The position numbers and the translations under genes are program-made. The notes under the pieces are model-generated. The model did not search any database, was not told the origin of the DNA, and was given only the letters and a program-made list of their open reading frames with translations. From positions 2,852,001-2,916,000 of the forward strand of contig CADCSX010000002.1 in NCBI GenBank assembly GCA_902805475.1: a DNA stretch of 64,000 bases. Direction: 5' to 3'. Of the stretch, positions 47,133 through 58,189 are shown one piece after another. Position 1 is the stretch's first letter. Every line of letters starts with the position of its first letter. The DNA comes from Entonaema liquescens. Its lineage: Eukaryota; Ascomycota; Sordariomycetes; Xylariales; Xylariaceae.

Positions 47133-48854
47133 GGCGCTGGCGGGTGATGAGGATGACTATGGAATTGGGGTCCGGTTTCTCGTTTTCGGCAGTACTTTGC
47201 ATGCATGGGAAGGGTTTTGCGCTCTATGGTCTACGGACGGGACATTCGAGCTAGCATGTATTTCGTGCTAGGAAATACAACACGCCTTCTGCGATGACAC
47301 GTATTCTGGCCTACTTTGACCGATTGCATCCTACGCGACTTCACCTGATCTACGGCGTTGGCCCAATCACGGCCCAATGCGACTAGGTACTGACAGGGGC
47401 TACAAGTCATACTCTGACACGTGTAGAAGCTATTATCTAGTGTCACTGATTCAATGATGAGCATCGTATGAATATGGCAATATTCATCTCACATGTCGTG
47501 AGGCAGATCCCTAATCTACATATGTTCACCCATCGAAATCCTGAACTCGATGATTGAGTAAGCTGGGAATTTCTTAATTTATTACTCTATTGCCTACAAA
47601 CCCATTTGCTCTTCCACCGCGAAAGTGGTATGCATCTCATGCTACCTTTCTTTGGGTTGTATTACCTCCCAATCTACTTGGGTTGTAAGTCATTGTATGG
47701 GGAGGCAAAGTTGATGATTAGGTCTGAAGGATCAAATCTCAGAGTTCTTACAGCTCCCCGTGCCCCCATCTTATATATTCAGCTCAAGCTCTTGCGCCAC
47801 AGTACAAAGGCAGCTCGGAATACATTACTTTTCAGGTACGGTTTCTTGGAAAGGAGGCTGTGATTACATGTAAGAAAGCGGACAACATTCAGCCGTACTA
47901 CCTACCACCCAAACAACTGTTAATCCCGTTATGATTCTCACTTAACAACTCATATAGCAGGGGCATATTGTCGATTGATTCCTCCTTATTTGAATCTCAT
48001 GTCCGTCTAGTAGAACATACACCTTTTCAATACGCAAGTGGTTTTGCACATTAGCCTAGCACAAGGGTCTTTGGGCATCCATGTAAGACTTATTCTTCTA
48101 TCTTCTATCAGTTCCTAACATCAGTCAAGTAATAAAGCGCATTCAAAGGAGTCTTTATCGCCAGCTAAGACTTAACTGCTTTATACAGTTTAGTAGACTG
48201 ATATCGACCTATAAGTCGATGCGAGCTAACTGCCTCATAGGAGGCAAATGTTGGGTTTTCAACATAGTTAAATGGACTCTCCTCGGTGCACGAGCCCCTT
48301 TTAACAGCGATTATACTACCCTTAGGACATCTGTAGGTCTCACCTTCGATGACCTTTCCCTGGTATGCTCCCACAATCATCGAACATGGAAGCCTGAACT
48401 TTTGGGTACCATGGGGTTCCGGCGATTTTCTTATAGATCTGAGCTTGCCCATTCAGCCTTTAGACATCTACACGCCAATGCCAGCTCTCGTTCACTACAT
48501 TCACACTTGTACCATCCAAGTCAATAGCTACATCAAGCTAAACCGTCCCATGTTAGTCCTTACATTAACTACGATTCATCTAATTCAACTGATTTCAATG
48601 TCAAGTACGGTCATATTAACGTCAGGGAGGCGATTCTAGCATCCTGAATTAACATATAATCTTCTGCGTCTTTCTCTCCTCACGTTGCTTCTTACATCTC
48701 TCAATCACCGCGACCCAAAACAAGAAAACTCGATATCTCAGCGACATTTTAGGCTACTACTGCCACCCCAGCTTCGCTCTCTTACCTATAATATTCGCCT
48801 TATAAGCTATAATACAATATTTCACACTTATTCTCATTTCCCATCTAAATCAAC
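47133..48854. other. Intergenic region
   Basis: About 1.7 kb. Overlapping open frames on both strands at 48165-48639 and one at 47606-47863 have no domain, no Kozak support and no splice partners. The stretch before 48855 is pyrimidine-rich, as in a fungal promoter. Confidence 0.45.
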
Positions 48855-50111
48855 ATGGCCATCCACCACGGTCGCGTCGCCTGTAAGGCTATCCCATCCC
48901 GATCTGCCGCCGTTGTAGCAGCCTCCTATGGAAGTGATGGCCAACTACGAAACGTTATTGTATCCGGTAGCAGCCAGCATCGCTACTTGGATCTCGACTT
49001 TCCCGACGAAGGAGTCTATATCATCTATCAAGACCGAGCTATTCAAATCGCCGCGCCACTATGCGACAAACGAAAGTGCTATACATCCCACATCTGTCGC
49101 TGCGATATACCTCAGCTTTGTATTAAAAGGTCTCTCCTTAGCCGACAAAGCCTCAAACGGAGAGTAGTGGCCTGGCCAGTATGGAAGCCTTGCCCGTGCT
49201 GCTTGGTGAATTGGCTTCGCCTCTACCAAGCTGCTGAAGCAGTGAACCGGCTTAACTTACAGTTTCTTCGACACCCAAGGGCCCTTACATGGGCTAGCCT
49301 CTATGGCCACCAAGCTTTTCACTACGATGCCGAGTTAGAGGAACGACCCATTCGGTCCAACTATAATGGGACCTTCAACAGGCCTATAAATCCAAAGGCA
49401 TGTTGTACGCCTCGCGTGTTTGAGTGGATGAAGGATACGTGGAGTGAATTTGTAGACAGTGGATGTTGCAAACCTCGCTCAATTATTACCATGTCTGACA
49501 ATGACGAGAGTATCTACGATGGTATTTCCCCGGCCAAAGGACAAGACAGTTCAGAGACAGACTCGGATTGGGACGACCTTGATATCCCCTGTGCGCGTTC
49601 TAGCATGCCCAATAATACCGAGAACGAAGATTATGATCTTATTGATGATCTAATCGAGAAGGAATTTCCAAGGTTGCGGAAGAACAACACAGATACTTCA
49701 ACACAGGTAGATCCATCCTATTCGCCAACAAGAAACGATGTTCCTGACGAAGATAAGGATGACCCGGCACCTGTTGTCATTCCACCAAAGAATATGACAA
49801 TGGCACGAGGCTTGGGGACAGCGACAGGACCGGGGAAGTCAAACCTAGTACAACTAGGGCATGATAGCTCTATATCAATCATCGACTCTACATGCTTGGA
49901 GCCACGAACTGTTCTGGGTACCAAACGGTCGTACTCCAATCTTGTAAAATCAGAACAGCGCAGTTCAAAACCAACGGAAGATATCTCCCGCATGAAGCAA
50001 CGAAAGCGAGATATAGCTAAGCCATCAACTCGAAGTCACCGCTGTCGCCCAATGATCCGCCAAGCCTTTCCACGCTTTAAGAGCATTTCACGGAGAGTCC
50101 CTGTTACTTAA
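48855..50111 (+). CDS. Unrecognised Cys-rich protein with acidic disordered tail
   Basis: Intact 418 aa single-exon frame; I do not recognise its family. The ATG sits in a good fungal context (ATCAACATGGCC) after a pyrimidine-rich leader. Residues 1-210 are Cys-rich: Cys at 10, 70, 75, 81, 83, 89, 113, 115, 116, 183, 184, 204 and 205, including CYTSHICRC, KPCPCCLVNW, KACCTPRVFEW and SGCCKPRS. This could be a metal-binding fold. Residues 213-330 are acidic and Ser/Asp-rich (MSDNDESIYDG, SETDSDWDDLD). The C-terminus is basic (SRMKQRKRDIAK, SHRCRPMIRQAFPRFKSISRR), suggesting a nuclear location. No signal peptide or membrane helix. It lies in a gene-poor AT-rich block with other unrecognised genes, so a lineage-specific gene is likely. 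Codon use looks genuine; function unknown. Confidence 0.65.
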   Translation: MAIHHGRVACKAIPSRSAAVVAASYGSDGQLRNVIVSGSSQHRYLDLDFPDEGVYIIYQDRAIQIAAPLCDKRKCYTSHICRCDIPQLCIKRSLLSRQSLKRRVVAWPVWKPCPCCLVNWLRLYQAAEAVNRLNLQFLRHPRALTWASLYGHQAFHYDAELEERPIRSNYNGTFNRPINPKACCTPRVFEWMKDTWSEFVDSGCCKPRSIITMSDNDESIYDGISPAKGQDSSETDSDWDDLDIPCARSSMPNNTENEDYDLIDDLIEKEFPRLRKNNTDTSTQVDPSYSPTRNDVPDEDKDDPAPVVIPPKNMTMARGLGTATGPGKSNLVQLGHDSSISIIDSTCLEPRTVLGTKRSYSNLVKSEQRSSKPTEDISRMKQRKRDIAKPSTRSHRCRPMIRQAFPRFKSISRRVPVT

Positions 50112-50666
50112 TATTAAAGGGGCTACTACTACGGCGAATGGGAAATTGAATCATCTTCGGTAGTTACACTAGTACTATGGCTACCACACCAGATTGTACG
50201 CGCATACAATAAGTTAAAGAGCGACAAAAAATGCTTCTCTCATCACTATTCCATTACTTCTCCTTCCTTGAATATGGTGTTAATCAACATGAAGAGGGTT
50301 TCGGATAGTGAGTACGGTTATCCTCGGCTCTTATCGGCTCCCCTGAGCTGGCGACAGGTGGTTGGACAGCACTCTACAACAACATGTCAGTGGCACCCAA
50401 GAACAATATATGGATGTCTAGCGAAAAAACTTGGAAGTAACTCACCCGTATTCCATAAGATCATACCTAGGGATCTGTAAAGAAACCATTATCAAAAAGG
50501 TGATGTAACTTGACTCCTCCAATACTCAACATCAAAGTACTAACCCCCTTGTAGTCATAACCACATTCAGACCATACATATCACGAAATGATGATAGAGG
50601 TAGCATAAAAATCAGGAGGTAATATTAAAGGAGGGTTTAATCATTAGGATACTGGGACACACTTTA

Positions 50667-50693
50667 GCTTGAGATTCGGAAGAAATCTCAAGC
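50667..50693. repeat. Perfect 10 bp stem hairpin
   Basis: GCTTGAGATT at 50667-50676 pairs perfectly with AATCTCAAGC at 50684-50693 around a 7 nt loop (CGGAAGA). It could form an RNA hairpin; no run of T follows. Function unknown. Confidence 0.65.
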
Positions 50694-51601
50694 ACATGGA
50701 CATACTTCTATTTGTTCTTTCGTACCTATCTTGCAGTGCATTAATACTCTATGATGAGTTGGAAGTGTGAACTACACAATCTTCTCTTGTTCAGTGCAGA
50801 AACCAATGCTTCCTTATTTTATACGTGTAATCATTGTTCGAATTACGGGTAAAAATACATAGGGAGGTAGAAGCCCTAGGTACATGTTAAAAGGCGAAGG
50901 TAAACTAAAAAGCACAACAATTCATACTAAGCACTTGCTCCTCCTACATTGATTCGAGGATGTAAAGAATGCAAAATCTAAATTAACGCTAGTAAATACC
51001 TTATGACAAGTGTGCTAAAAACAGGAGAGTGCCAACTACCAAAGGGGTCATGGGCAACTAAAGGGGGAAACTACCTATTAATGATTGTCCAGGGCAGTTA
51101 ATTCTTAAGCTAATATATACCTACCTATGTGCCCTCTACATGTATTAGCTACCAGTTAGGTATCAGTGCCGCTAATAATCACGGAAAGAGCAAAGTCCTT
51201 ATCATTTGTATGTCCTACCAGAGTATGTACTTGAGTTTTCGTACAGTATGTATCTTCTGTTTCTAGGTGTTGTTGCTTCCTGTAACGCGATTACTTGCTA
51301 TGGGATGGGACGTGCACATACCCAAGTACTTACACAGGCAGGTAGTTCAAGATACTTGTTGGCGCTAGACAGATGTTTCCACAGCCTGAAGATATGGCTT
51401 GTAACTGCCACCTCAGGGGGGAGGTGTGCTGTGATGGTCCGAGCAGCGATACATACACTATATACAATGGCATGAGGTCCGTGCATATGTACCTAAGATT
51501 GCTTCAAGAATGAGCAGGAGCGACTGCTTAGAGATACACCAAGTCTCCGAGCAACGACGAATACCGCCTTGGTGGGCGACACCGCCTTTGGGAGCTTCTT
51601 T

Positions 51602-51954
51602 TTTTATTATAAATACATGGCTACCCATCCAGCATCTGGCAGATCTTGGTCGGAATACAATCTCAATTACAACTTCTATTATTACAACTTCTATTCAAAT
51701 CATATTCCACCTGGGTACTATTATCTTACCTCCTATTTCGGTCGGTCGGCTTACCCCCTACAGCAAGACTTCTTATTCTTTTATTATAAATACGTGGCTG
51801 TCAATACAACATCCATCAGGCCTGGGTTAGGATGCAATCATCACGCTGATGGGGCTCTGGTCGGGATGCAGTCACCAAGCGGCGGATGAGGCGCTGGCGT
51901 TCCCAACTACAAATCATATTCCATCTTGGTACTATTATCCTATCTTCTATTTCG
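51602..51954. repeat. Two-copy segmental duplication with divergent middle
   Basis: Copy 1 (51602-51741) and copy 2 (about 51779-51954) share a left end TTTTATTATAAATACRTGGCT and a right end of about 45 bp (CAAATCATATTCCAYCTKGG and onward to CTATTTCG). The middles differ. It looks like an old tandem duplication followed by divergence or insertion. Confidence 0.6.
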
Positions 51955-52369
51955 TTTTAACAGAACCAAAGTCAAAAATACTTCAATACGCACCCCTATT
52001 ATTCCATTGATAACCAACAACTATCTAACAACATCAACAAATCCGAAGAGGTTAAGTGAGCAATATCACTTGTATCAAGCCTACACCCTTATGCCTTTTC
52101 CTGCCACTTTTCTTTCCGGTCTATTTCCAACATACCTCCAATATAAACCATATCTCGAGGAATAACCACTTCGATACTCACTCTAACTCATTCTATCCTG
52201 AGTGGTGAGTATTAAAGGTATGTTCAAGCTTACTGGCAAAGCAACCCAGCACATCTTCAACCCTTACATCATGACTCCCTTTTTTACACCGTCTGTTCAT
52301 TGCTTGTTTATTCCCTTCCCAATACTATCTACTTCTAAGTTTAACTTCACTAACAACAGCGTCCTCAGA

Positions 52370-52553
52370 AAAAGTATACCCCAGACATCCCTCTTTCAAT
52401 TTCCGGTCAACCGTGGCCGCCCAGACGGCTCCTGCAGCGGCTCTTCCACCCGGGGCCCGGCCTATAATGGAGAACACCTGGCTGAATTGCCCCAAGACTG
52501 TTCGCAACAGGCAGCTGAACCCAGACATATTCGGAAGAGATATTTCCATTGCA
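52370..52553 (+). CDS. Possible coding exon of an unidentified spliced gene
   Basis: From about 52370 to a GTATGA donor at 52554, one frame is open and protein-like: EKVYPRHPSFNFRSTVAAQ, then Ala/Pro-rich, then ARPIMENTWLNCPKTVRNRQ and LNPDIFGRDISIA. There is no ATG in this frame, so it would be an internal exon after a CAG acceptor near 52369. The likely acceptors downstream (52619 or 52624) lead to a stop within a few codons. I cannot find the first exon. It may be a broken gene. Confidence 0.25.
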
Positions 52554-52956
52554 GGTATGAAGATCTCCTCGATTTTTCATTTTACTTGTTGTTCTTTAAC
52601 TAATACATGCGGTGTAGAATAGCTGGAGCTCATATCAGATGAAAGCTTCATAGAGAAATTTTATCATCCTCATAAAATCGCATAATTATGAACATGAAAA
52701 ATATGAGGCAACCTTATTATAAGTGGTATGTTCAGGTTTATCTATTCCCTAATATTGTCTCATCTGTTTTCTTCAAGACAACATTCAAGAGTTGCTCTTA
52801 CTCCCACTTTTCTTCGTTTCTTATTGATGTTAGAGTCGTAAACTGATACCCAAGTTAGATATTATTTCATAAGAGTTTCCCCTTTCGAATGGATCCTCAG
52901 TCCTATTTCAACACCAGCATCACCATCAATGTGTGGTAAAATTCCATTGCCGTCCA

Positions 52957-53106
52957 ATGGCTGCCTCTTCTAGCGGCAATACAAGTTATAATATCTACTC
53001 GCCGACTAACGATTCTCGCGGCAGCAAACGAGTCCGAAGAAGAGCGTCTCAGGACGAAGATCCTAACGAATGTAAAGGCCTCGTCATCCAATCCATGATA
53101 CCATGA
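52957..53106 (+). CDS. Possible small protein or first exon, unidentified
   Basis: A 49 aa frame starts MAASSSGNTSYNIYSPTNDS, continues with a basic stretch SKRVRRRASQDEDPNE (nuclear localisation-like), then ends IQSMIP. Composition differs from surrounding AT-rich DNA and resembles the start of a nuclear protein. A weak donor (GTAAAG, within GAATGTAAAGG) lies near 53072, so it could be the first exon of a longer gene whose remainder I cannot find. Confidence 0.3.
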   Translation: MAASSSGNTSYNIYSPTNDSRGSKRVRRRASQDEDPNECKGLVIQSMIP

Positions 53107-54665
53107 AACAAAATAAATTGCCTGAACATACGCTAGCCTCAACAATCCCGCGGACAATTCAGAGAACATATGTATACTTATTAGTTGCACTTATGCCAGA
53201 TGCTTCAAATTAAATGCCCTAAATATATATCCATGCTTTCTTTGTGCACCAAATCTATGACTGCTCGTTTTGTACCAGCATAATGTTAGATAATATCCCT
53301 AAATGGTTTCCTACGCCCCATGTAGACTCTTTTCATTGATCGTTCTATGTACCTAAACTAATGTAAAGCATGGTCACATAGCACCCGCTAGGAATTAATC
53401 CAAGTACAACTTTACAGAAATGCCTTAGCTCACTGGTGCCTGCTGCTGTAGATTGGCTTAGGGTGTTTCATTCCAATGCTCGTTGCCCCCAGCCCCAAGA
53501 ATTATCCGTACTTATTCTTGGCATATGGAAGCCTTAGGTACAGGATATTTAATTAGATCTAGAACTGAAGTGTGTAAACCCGAAGAACTTCATATTTGAT
53601 GACCGATCATACCTAAATGGTAACTACCTAGGTATTGAGGAATCATAGGGGAGATCCTAGAGGGAATACCATCAGGCTTGTAGGTAGAATAGAGGCTAGA
53701 CCCTCGTAGCCTTACGTTGTGTGCTTATATGGTATTGTCCCCTTCACACGTATCAATAAAAGCCAAATTATATGTTCTATATGGATAAGCGTATCAGCGA
53801 GGTCACATTCTAGTAGATAACTGTAGTAGTTCATAGATTTGGATTATGCCCATTTCAAAGTTGCATCACGGAATGATTAAATTATGGTTGTTTCGACTGG
53901 GTAAATAAACATTAGGTATTCAATACGAATAACTGGATGGAGGCAAAATAAAATAACAGCCCGTGTCTAATATAAAGAATAGGTTTAGATACATACGATA
54001 CTCGATATACATGTTAGATATATGGGTAGGTAATTGTTTGTACGAGGATATCATCTTGACCTCGATGGTTTCTAGACGAAGGGACCCGTACTTAGGTAGG
54101 CAGTAAGACACGAAGAATATCTTGCGCTGACTTGGACGGAAACCATCTGAGCTACGCCTAGTTTACTGCTCATAACATGTGGTGAAAGCGTTGACCACAT
54201 CAGAATACCTGTATCAAAGTATCTATCTGATCAGCTATCTTTGGTTGCCGTCGTCAAGACCTTACGGGGCGATTAGTACCCCGTGTAGCAACAATACCTG
54301 CCTTCCCTTTCTCTTAGCAGCCCTTTTTTTTCCTGGGCAGAAGACAACTTACGCTCAAGCCAACCGAACACGACCCAAAGTCATCCTGCGTTCCCCTGAC
54401 GTGGACATTCTGCTGTTGTTGCGGTTACCTGTTCCCAAGCAAATACCTTCATCTTTTTTCTCGTACCCTTCTCCCCTTTCCCCACAAAACCACATTTACC
54501 TGCTCCCATCGATTCTTTTCTCTACCGCATTATTCCTACAACATTTGCGGAATTCCATCGTTTATTTCCACCAATTTCTTTGCCAACCCATACCTCTCAA
54601 GAGAGAATTGTCTCCAACTCCCAATATTGAATCAGATAGAGATTACTAGAGGGAATTCAGCCAAG
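53107..54665. other. AT-rich region and promoter of the C2H2 gene
   Basis: About 1.56 kb. 53107-54170 holds nothing recognisable. 54280-54660 is strongly pyrimidine-rich and leads to the ATG at 54666; the open frame there (54179-54649) is best read as promoter and 5' UTR composition. Confidence 0.45.
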
Positions 54666-55807
54666 ATGCCTCCCCATAACTGGCGTGGCGCTCCCGGGGC
54701 TAGCTTGCACGAACGTTGGTTTGCTGATTTTCCCAAGCACTACACCTACAAATACAATTTTATGGAGGATGAAGAATTGCTTTGTAAGTCCAAGTCCTGC
54801 TCACAATGAATGTGAAGATGCCTCCTTGAATGATATACGCGTCGCTCTCTGTCAACATGACCGCAAAGATGCTTTGGCGCCTCTAATCTTTATTCTACTC
54901 TTTCAAAGATGAGTTATCACTAATGCTATATATTAGTTGGCAACCGGGCTGATGGCCCTGCTGGTACCAACACAGCGAACCAATCGACTAGACCCGACAC
55001 TACTAAAGCCTCCGATACTCTCAAAGGACCCGAGGCCCAGGACGCTCTGATCGCCCAAGACACTCCTGATGTTCAGGACACCCCTGAGGCTCAAGATGTC
55101 GCTTCTTCATTCACCGCACAAGTTCAGCAGCCAGCTGACCAAGTTCTACAACCATTCCAAGTTCAGCAGCAGAACAACCCAGTTTCACAGCTCGTCCAGA
55201 TCCAGCAGCAAGCTGACCAAGTTCCACAACCCGTTCAAGCTTTACAACCTGTTCAAGCTTTACAACCAGTTCAGGCCCAGCATCAAGCTATCCAGGTTCC
55301 CCAACCTGCACAAGTTCAGCAGCAGGACAACATAGTTCCACGACCTGTCCAGGCTCAGCAGCAAGTTAGCCAGGTTTCCCAACCTGCTCAAGTAATTCCA
55401 GACACTACATGTGCTCATTGCGGCAAGAGTTACAAAGAGAAGAAGGGAAAGAATCAGCACATCATGACTACTCACATTGGAACCAGATGCTTTTTGCTTG
55501 GCTGTGATGCAACTCTTGCAACCGAGAAGCTTCTAAAAGACCACATTCGTCTGAACCACTTGCCTACTAAGATCGGAGAGGACCAATACCGATGTGCCTG
55601 GCGTACTAGAGGAAGCAATGCGCCAGCGTGCACAACTGTCTTCAAAGTTGCATCTTCCGCTCGACGATGCCACATGTTCCACAACTGGAGATACGGCAAG
55701 CAGCAGGAGGCGGCTGCACAGTCCTCAACCCGTAAGTTTCCTAGCCCTATATTCTTCAGCTATATAAATGGGTACTGGATGCTGACTTGACAAAAGAAAA
55801 CAACTAA
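54666..55807 (+). CDS. Orphan Q-rich C2H2 zinc-finger protein
   Basis: Predicted 307 aa. Three exons: 54666..54783, 54937..55731 and 55797..55807, with GTAAGT donors; the last exon codes only for the final residues. N-terminus: MPPHNWRGAPGASLHERWF, no known domain. Residues ~75-195 are Gln/Pro/Val-rich with imperfect repeats such as ADQVPQPVQALQPVQALQP and AQVQQQ. Two good C2H2 fingers follow: C-X2-C-X12-H-X4-H (CAHCGKSYKEKKGKNQH...H) and C-X4-C-X12-H-X4-H (CFLLGCDATLATEKLLKDH...H), then a degenerate third (CAWRTRGSNAPACTTVF ... CHMFH). The Q-rich activation-like region plus fingers suggests a DNA-binding regulator. I do not recognise a family. It sits in the gene-poor orphan block. Splice sites are good and the frame is consistent across all three exons. 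Confidence 0.7.
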
Positions 55808-56532
55808 GTGACTACAGACTTCGTGATGATTATGATGATAATGGTGAAGGGGAAGCTTTGGGGGCGCCCATGCTTTACGAGTGTATGATTGTGAACTATT
55901 GTATAAGGGGTATAAACCCCCTATTGGTGTATTGTTTTGTTCTGTTCCATTTTTCACAAGAAAATATTGAAAAATGAAGCCCTGCTCCTCTGGAGAAGAG
56001 CTCAAAGTGCCTACTCGAATCAACTTGTCCTTGTGTAGCAGTTTAGGTAGTTAGTTACTTGTCAACACTTACAGAGTGCTTAATCACAAAATACAAAAAC
56101 ATGTCTTTTTCCTTAAATCTACTAACTACTACTAACTGAAATATCTGTATTGTGGGTGTGGTAGAATAATAACTTGTGCCTATCTAGGTATTCTGTATTA
56201 GATATATTAAAATTCCTGTATTCTGGTAGTTTGTATCATGGGCTACATCTGGCTTGTCTCCTTTATCGCTTATCGTGAGGCTCTAGATACTTGCCCTGTA
56301 CCTAACCCAAGGTACAACGAAAATACTTATATACTTAGATACCTCATAGATACAGGCATTAAGACGCCTTCCTAACACTGTGATTGCTACCTAGAATTAA
56401 TGCCGGAGGGCGGTGAGATAATCTAAGGAAACTACACCTTGTACCCGTACCCGACCCCGATGCCTACGTACTTACCCCTATTGCTACCTAGCAACGGTTA
56501 GGAACCACCTAAGTTCTAGTGTAGAACAGCTG

Positions 56533-56616
56533 GATTAGCCAAGTAATAAACCGTCTAACAAGCCGTCTAATAGACCGACTGATCATTCGGCTAATGAGTC
56601 GATTAAGAATTCGACT
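56533..56616. repeat. Degenerate 12 bp tandem array, seven units
   Basis: Units such as AATAAACCGTCT, AACAAGCCGTCT, AATAGACCGACT, GATCATTCGGCT, AATGAGTCGATT and AAGAATTCGACT are head to tail with strict 12 bp spacing but much divergence. One plus-strand frame reads a four-residue period ending in Arg-Leu (INRLTSRLIDRL and onward). Confidence 0.7.
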
Positions 56617-56689
56617 AACCGCCTTTCTTCGAAGTGCATAAGAAGGAGGGCTCATTTCCCCTTTCACCATTCTCTTCCAATTTCTTTCC

Positions 56690-56777
56690 AACATATTTTC
56701 AACATATTTTCAACATATTTTCAACATATTTTCAACATATTTTCAACATATTTTCAACATATTTTCAACATATTTTC
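56690..56777. repeat. 11 bp minisatellite, eight identical units
   Basis: AACATATTTTC is repeated eight times without a mismatch. An 11 bp unit is close to one helical turn, so the A/T blocks are phased, which can bend DNA. Perfect identity suggests recent expansion or active homogenisation. Confidence 0.9.
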
Positions 56778-58189
56778 AACACAACACCTATTCATCTAAC
56801 TATTAATATTCTATTCCAATTGTCAGCCCCTCGCATAGCGAAGTCCGCCGCCAGAAATGGCATCTCCAACAACCTAGATCCATCCCGAGAGAACGCCTGA
56901 GGCAAAGCACTATAATTACAATACTCTATTAAGTAAGTTAGAATTCCCTTAACATTACACCATTCCCTGCATCCCATCTTCATGAAGCAGGAGAGATAAA
57001 AGACTGTGAAGTCATGGTTCTTCTTTTGTGCTTCTATTGTAAGCTTTGGTGAACCCCCTTTCTGTATGCACGAACTCTCCCCTTTTCACATTTGCATTAC
57101 TTCTACACTTTTCGCATTCTGTCTACCACCCCCTATCAACATTATCACTGCTTCCTACCATTCAACTATTTCCTTTCAAGTCACCACCTTCATGTATCGC
57201 TATTGCTGTTGTTGCTTTGCAACCACTACCCCGCAACGCGATACACCGCCCTAGGTGGGCTGGATTATGGATGGCAGTCTATTCCAAGACACAAGTCCCT
57301 TTTTTCTTTCCTCTCACTACTTCCAATTCTTGTGAATCGATATTCACGAATATATTATGGGTTAGGAGATAGCTAATCCAAACACCCATAGATGATAGTT
57401 TGGTCACGCATTACTTCCCAGTGCGGCTCAACTCTATTACCTAACAGCCCTGATATGAAGATATTAGAATCAGCTCTAAGTTATCTTTTTCAACAAAAGT
57501 CTGGGTTGTTCTCGCATCTCCGTCAATACAACCCCGACCCACGCCTCTGCTCCTGTCCTCGCCGCAGACTGTGTTGGTCGGTTATAAGCTCTATAATAAT
57601 CCAATACCTACTACAACAGTCACACAAGCGCCAACAAATTTGCTCACAAGAATAAACTTTAAGGTATGTTGCAGCTTGCTATCTTCTCTAATAGTCCTTA
57701 TATCTTTGGTACGGTTGCCTTCTTCATGCTACTTTCCCCTTTCATTTAACTATGTAACATATCCTACAACACGACGCGACGCGTCTAGCATCCCATTAAC
57801 AACCCACTTTCCTATTCTTCACAGATACTCTTGAGTACTTCTTCTTCACACTGCCTATTCTCTGGTTCTTTCTGCTTATTTCTCTTGCTGTATTTATTCT
57901 TGGCTTATGACTCTAACCTTTGACGTCCTAGTGACTAAAGCAAATCATTGTATGTCACACAACCAACCTTAGAGGGTTTGCTGTTAATCTTGAGGAACAA
58001 TTACTGACAGAATATGTTATACAGATGAGTTGTGTGCAAGTTAGTTGCTCGAGACGAATATTGTATCAAATGGCGACAGTCCAACGCGGCTTTGGAATTA
58101 CCTACTCGATAGCAGATAGCTATATTATTCTCACAGGTAAGTTAAACATCAACGTGCACGATTTGGCATCAACTAATGATTATTATTAG

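Larger units (their letters stand above)
50112..52369. other. AT-rich region without a confirmed gene
   Basis: About 2.3 kb. It holds a perfect hairpin at 50667, a duplicated Tyr-rich segment at 51602-51954 and pyrimidine-rich DNA at 52050-52200. The open frame 51206-51475 has no domain or splice support. The frame at 51569-51889 is Tyr-rich and could be a small orphan protein, but the composition of the duplicated DNA explains it as well. Confidence 0.4.
55808..58189. other. AT-rich region with two minisatellites
   Basis: About 2.4 kb. It carries a degenerate 12 bp array (56533-56616), an 11 bp minisatellite (56690-56777) and pyrimidine-rich stretches near 57050-57380 and 57660-57900. Short frames in the latter have no domain. 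GT...AG pairs with good branch sites occur around 57950-58190, so a spliced transcript leading into the exons at 58190 is possible. Confidence 0.4.

Noticed and set aside
48165..48639. Small genes on both strands
   Set aside because: Mutually overlapping frames without known motifs; nothing to favour either strand.
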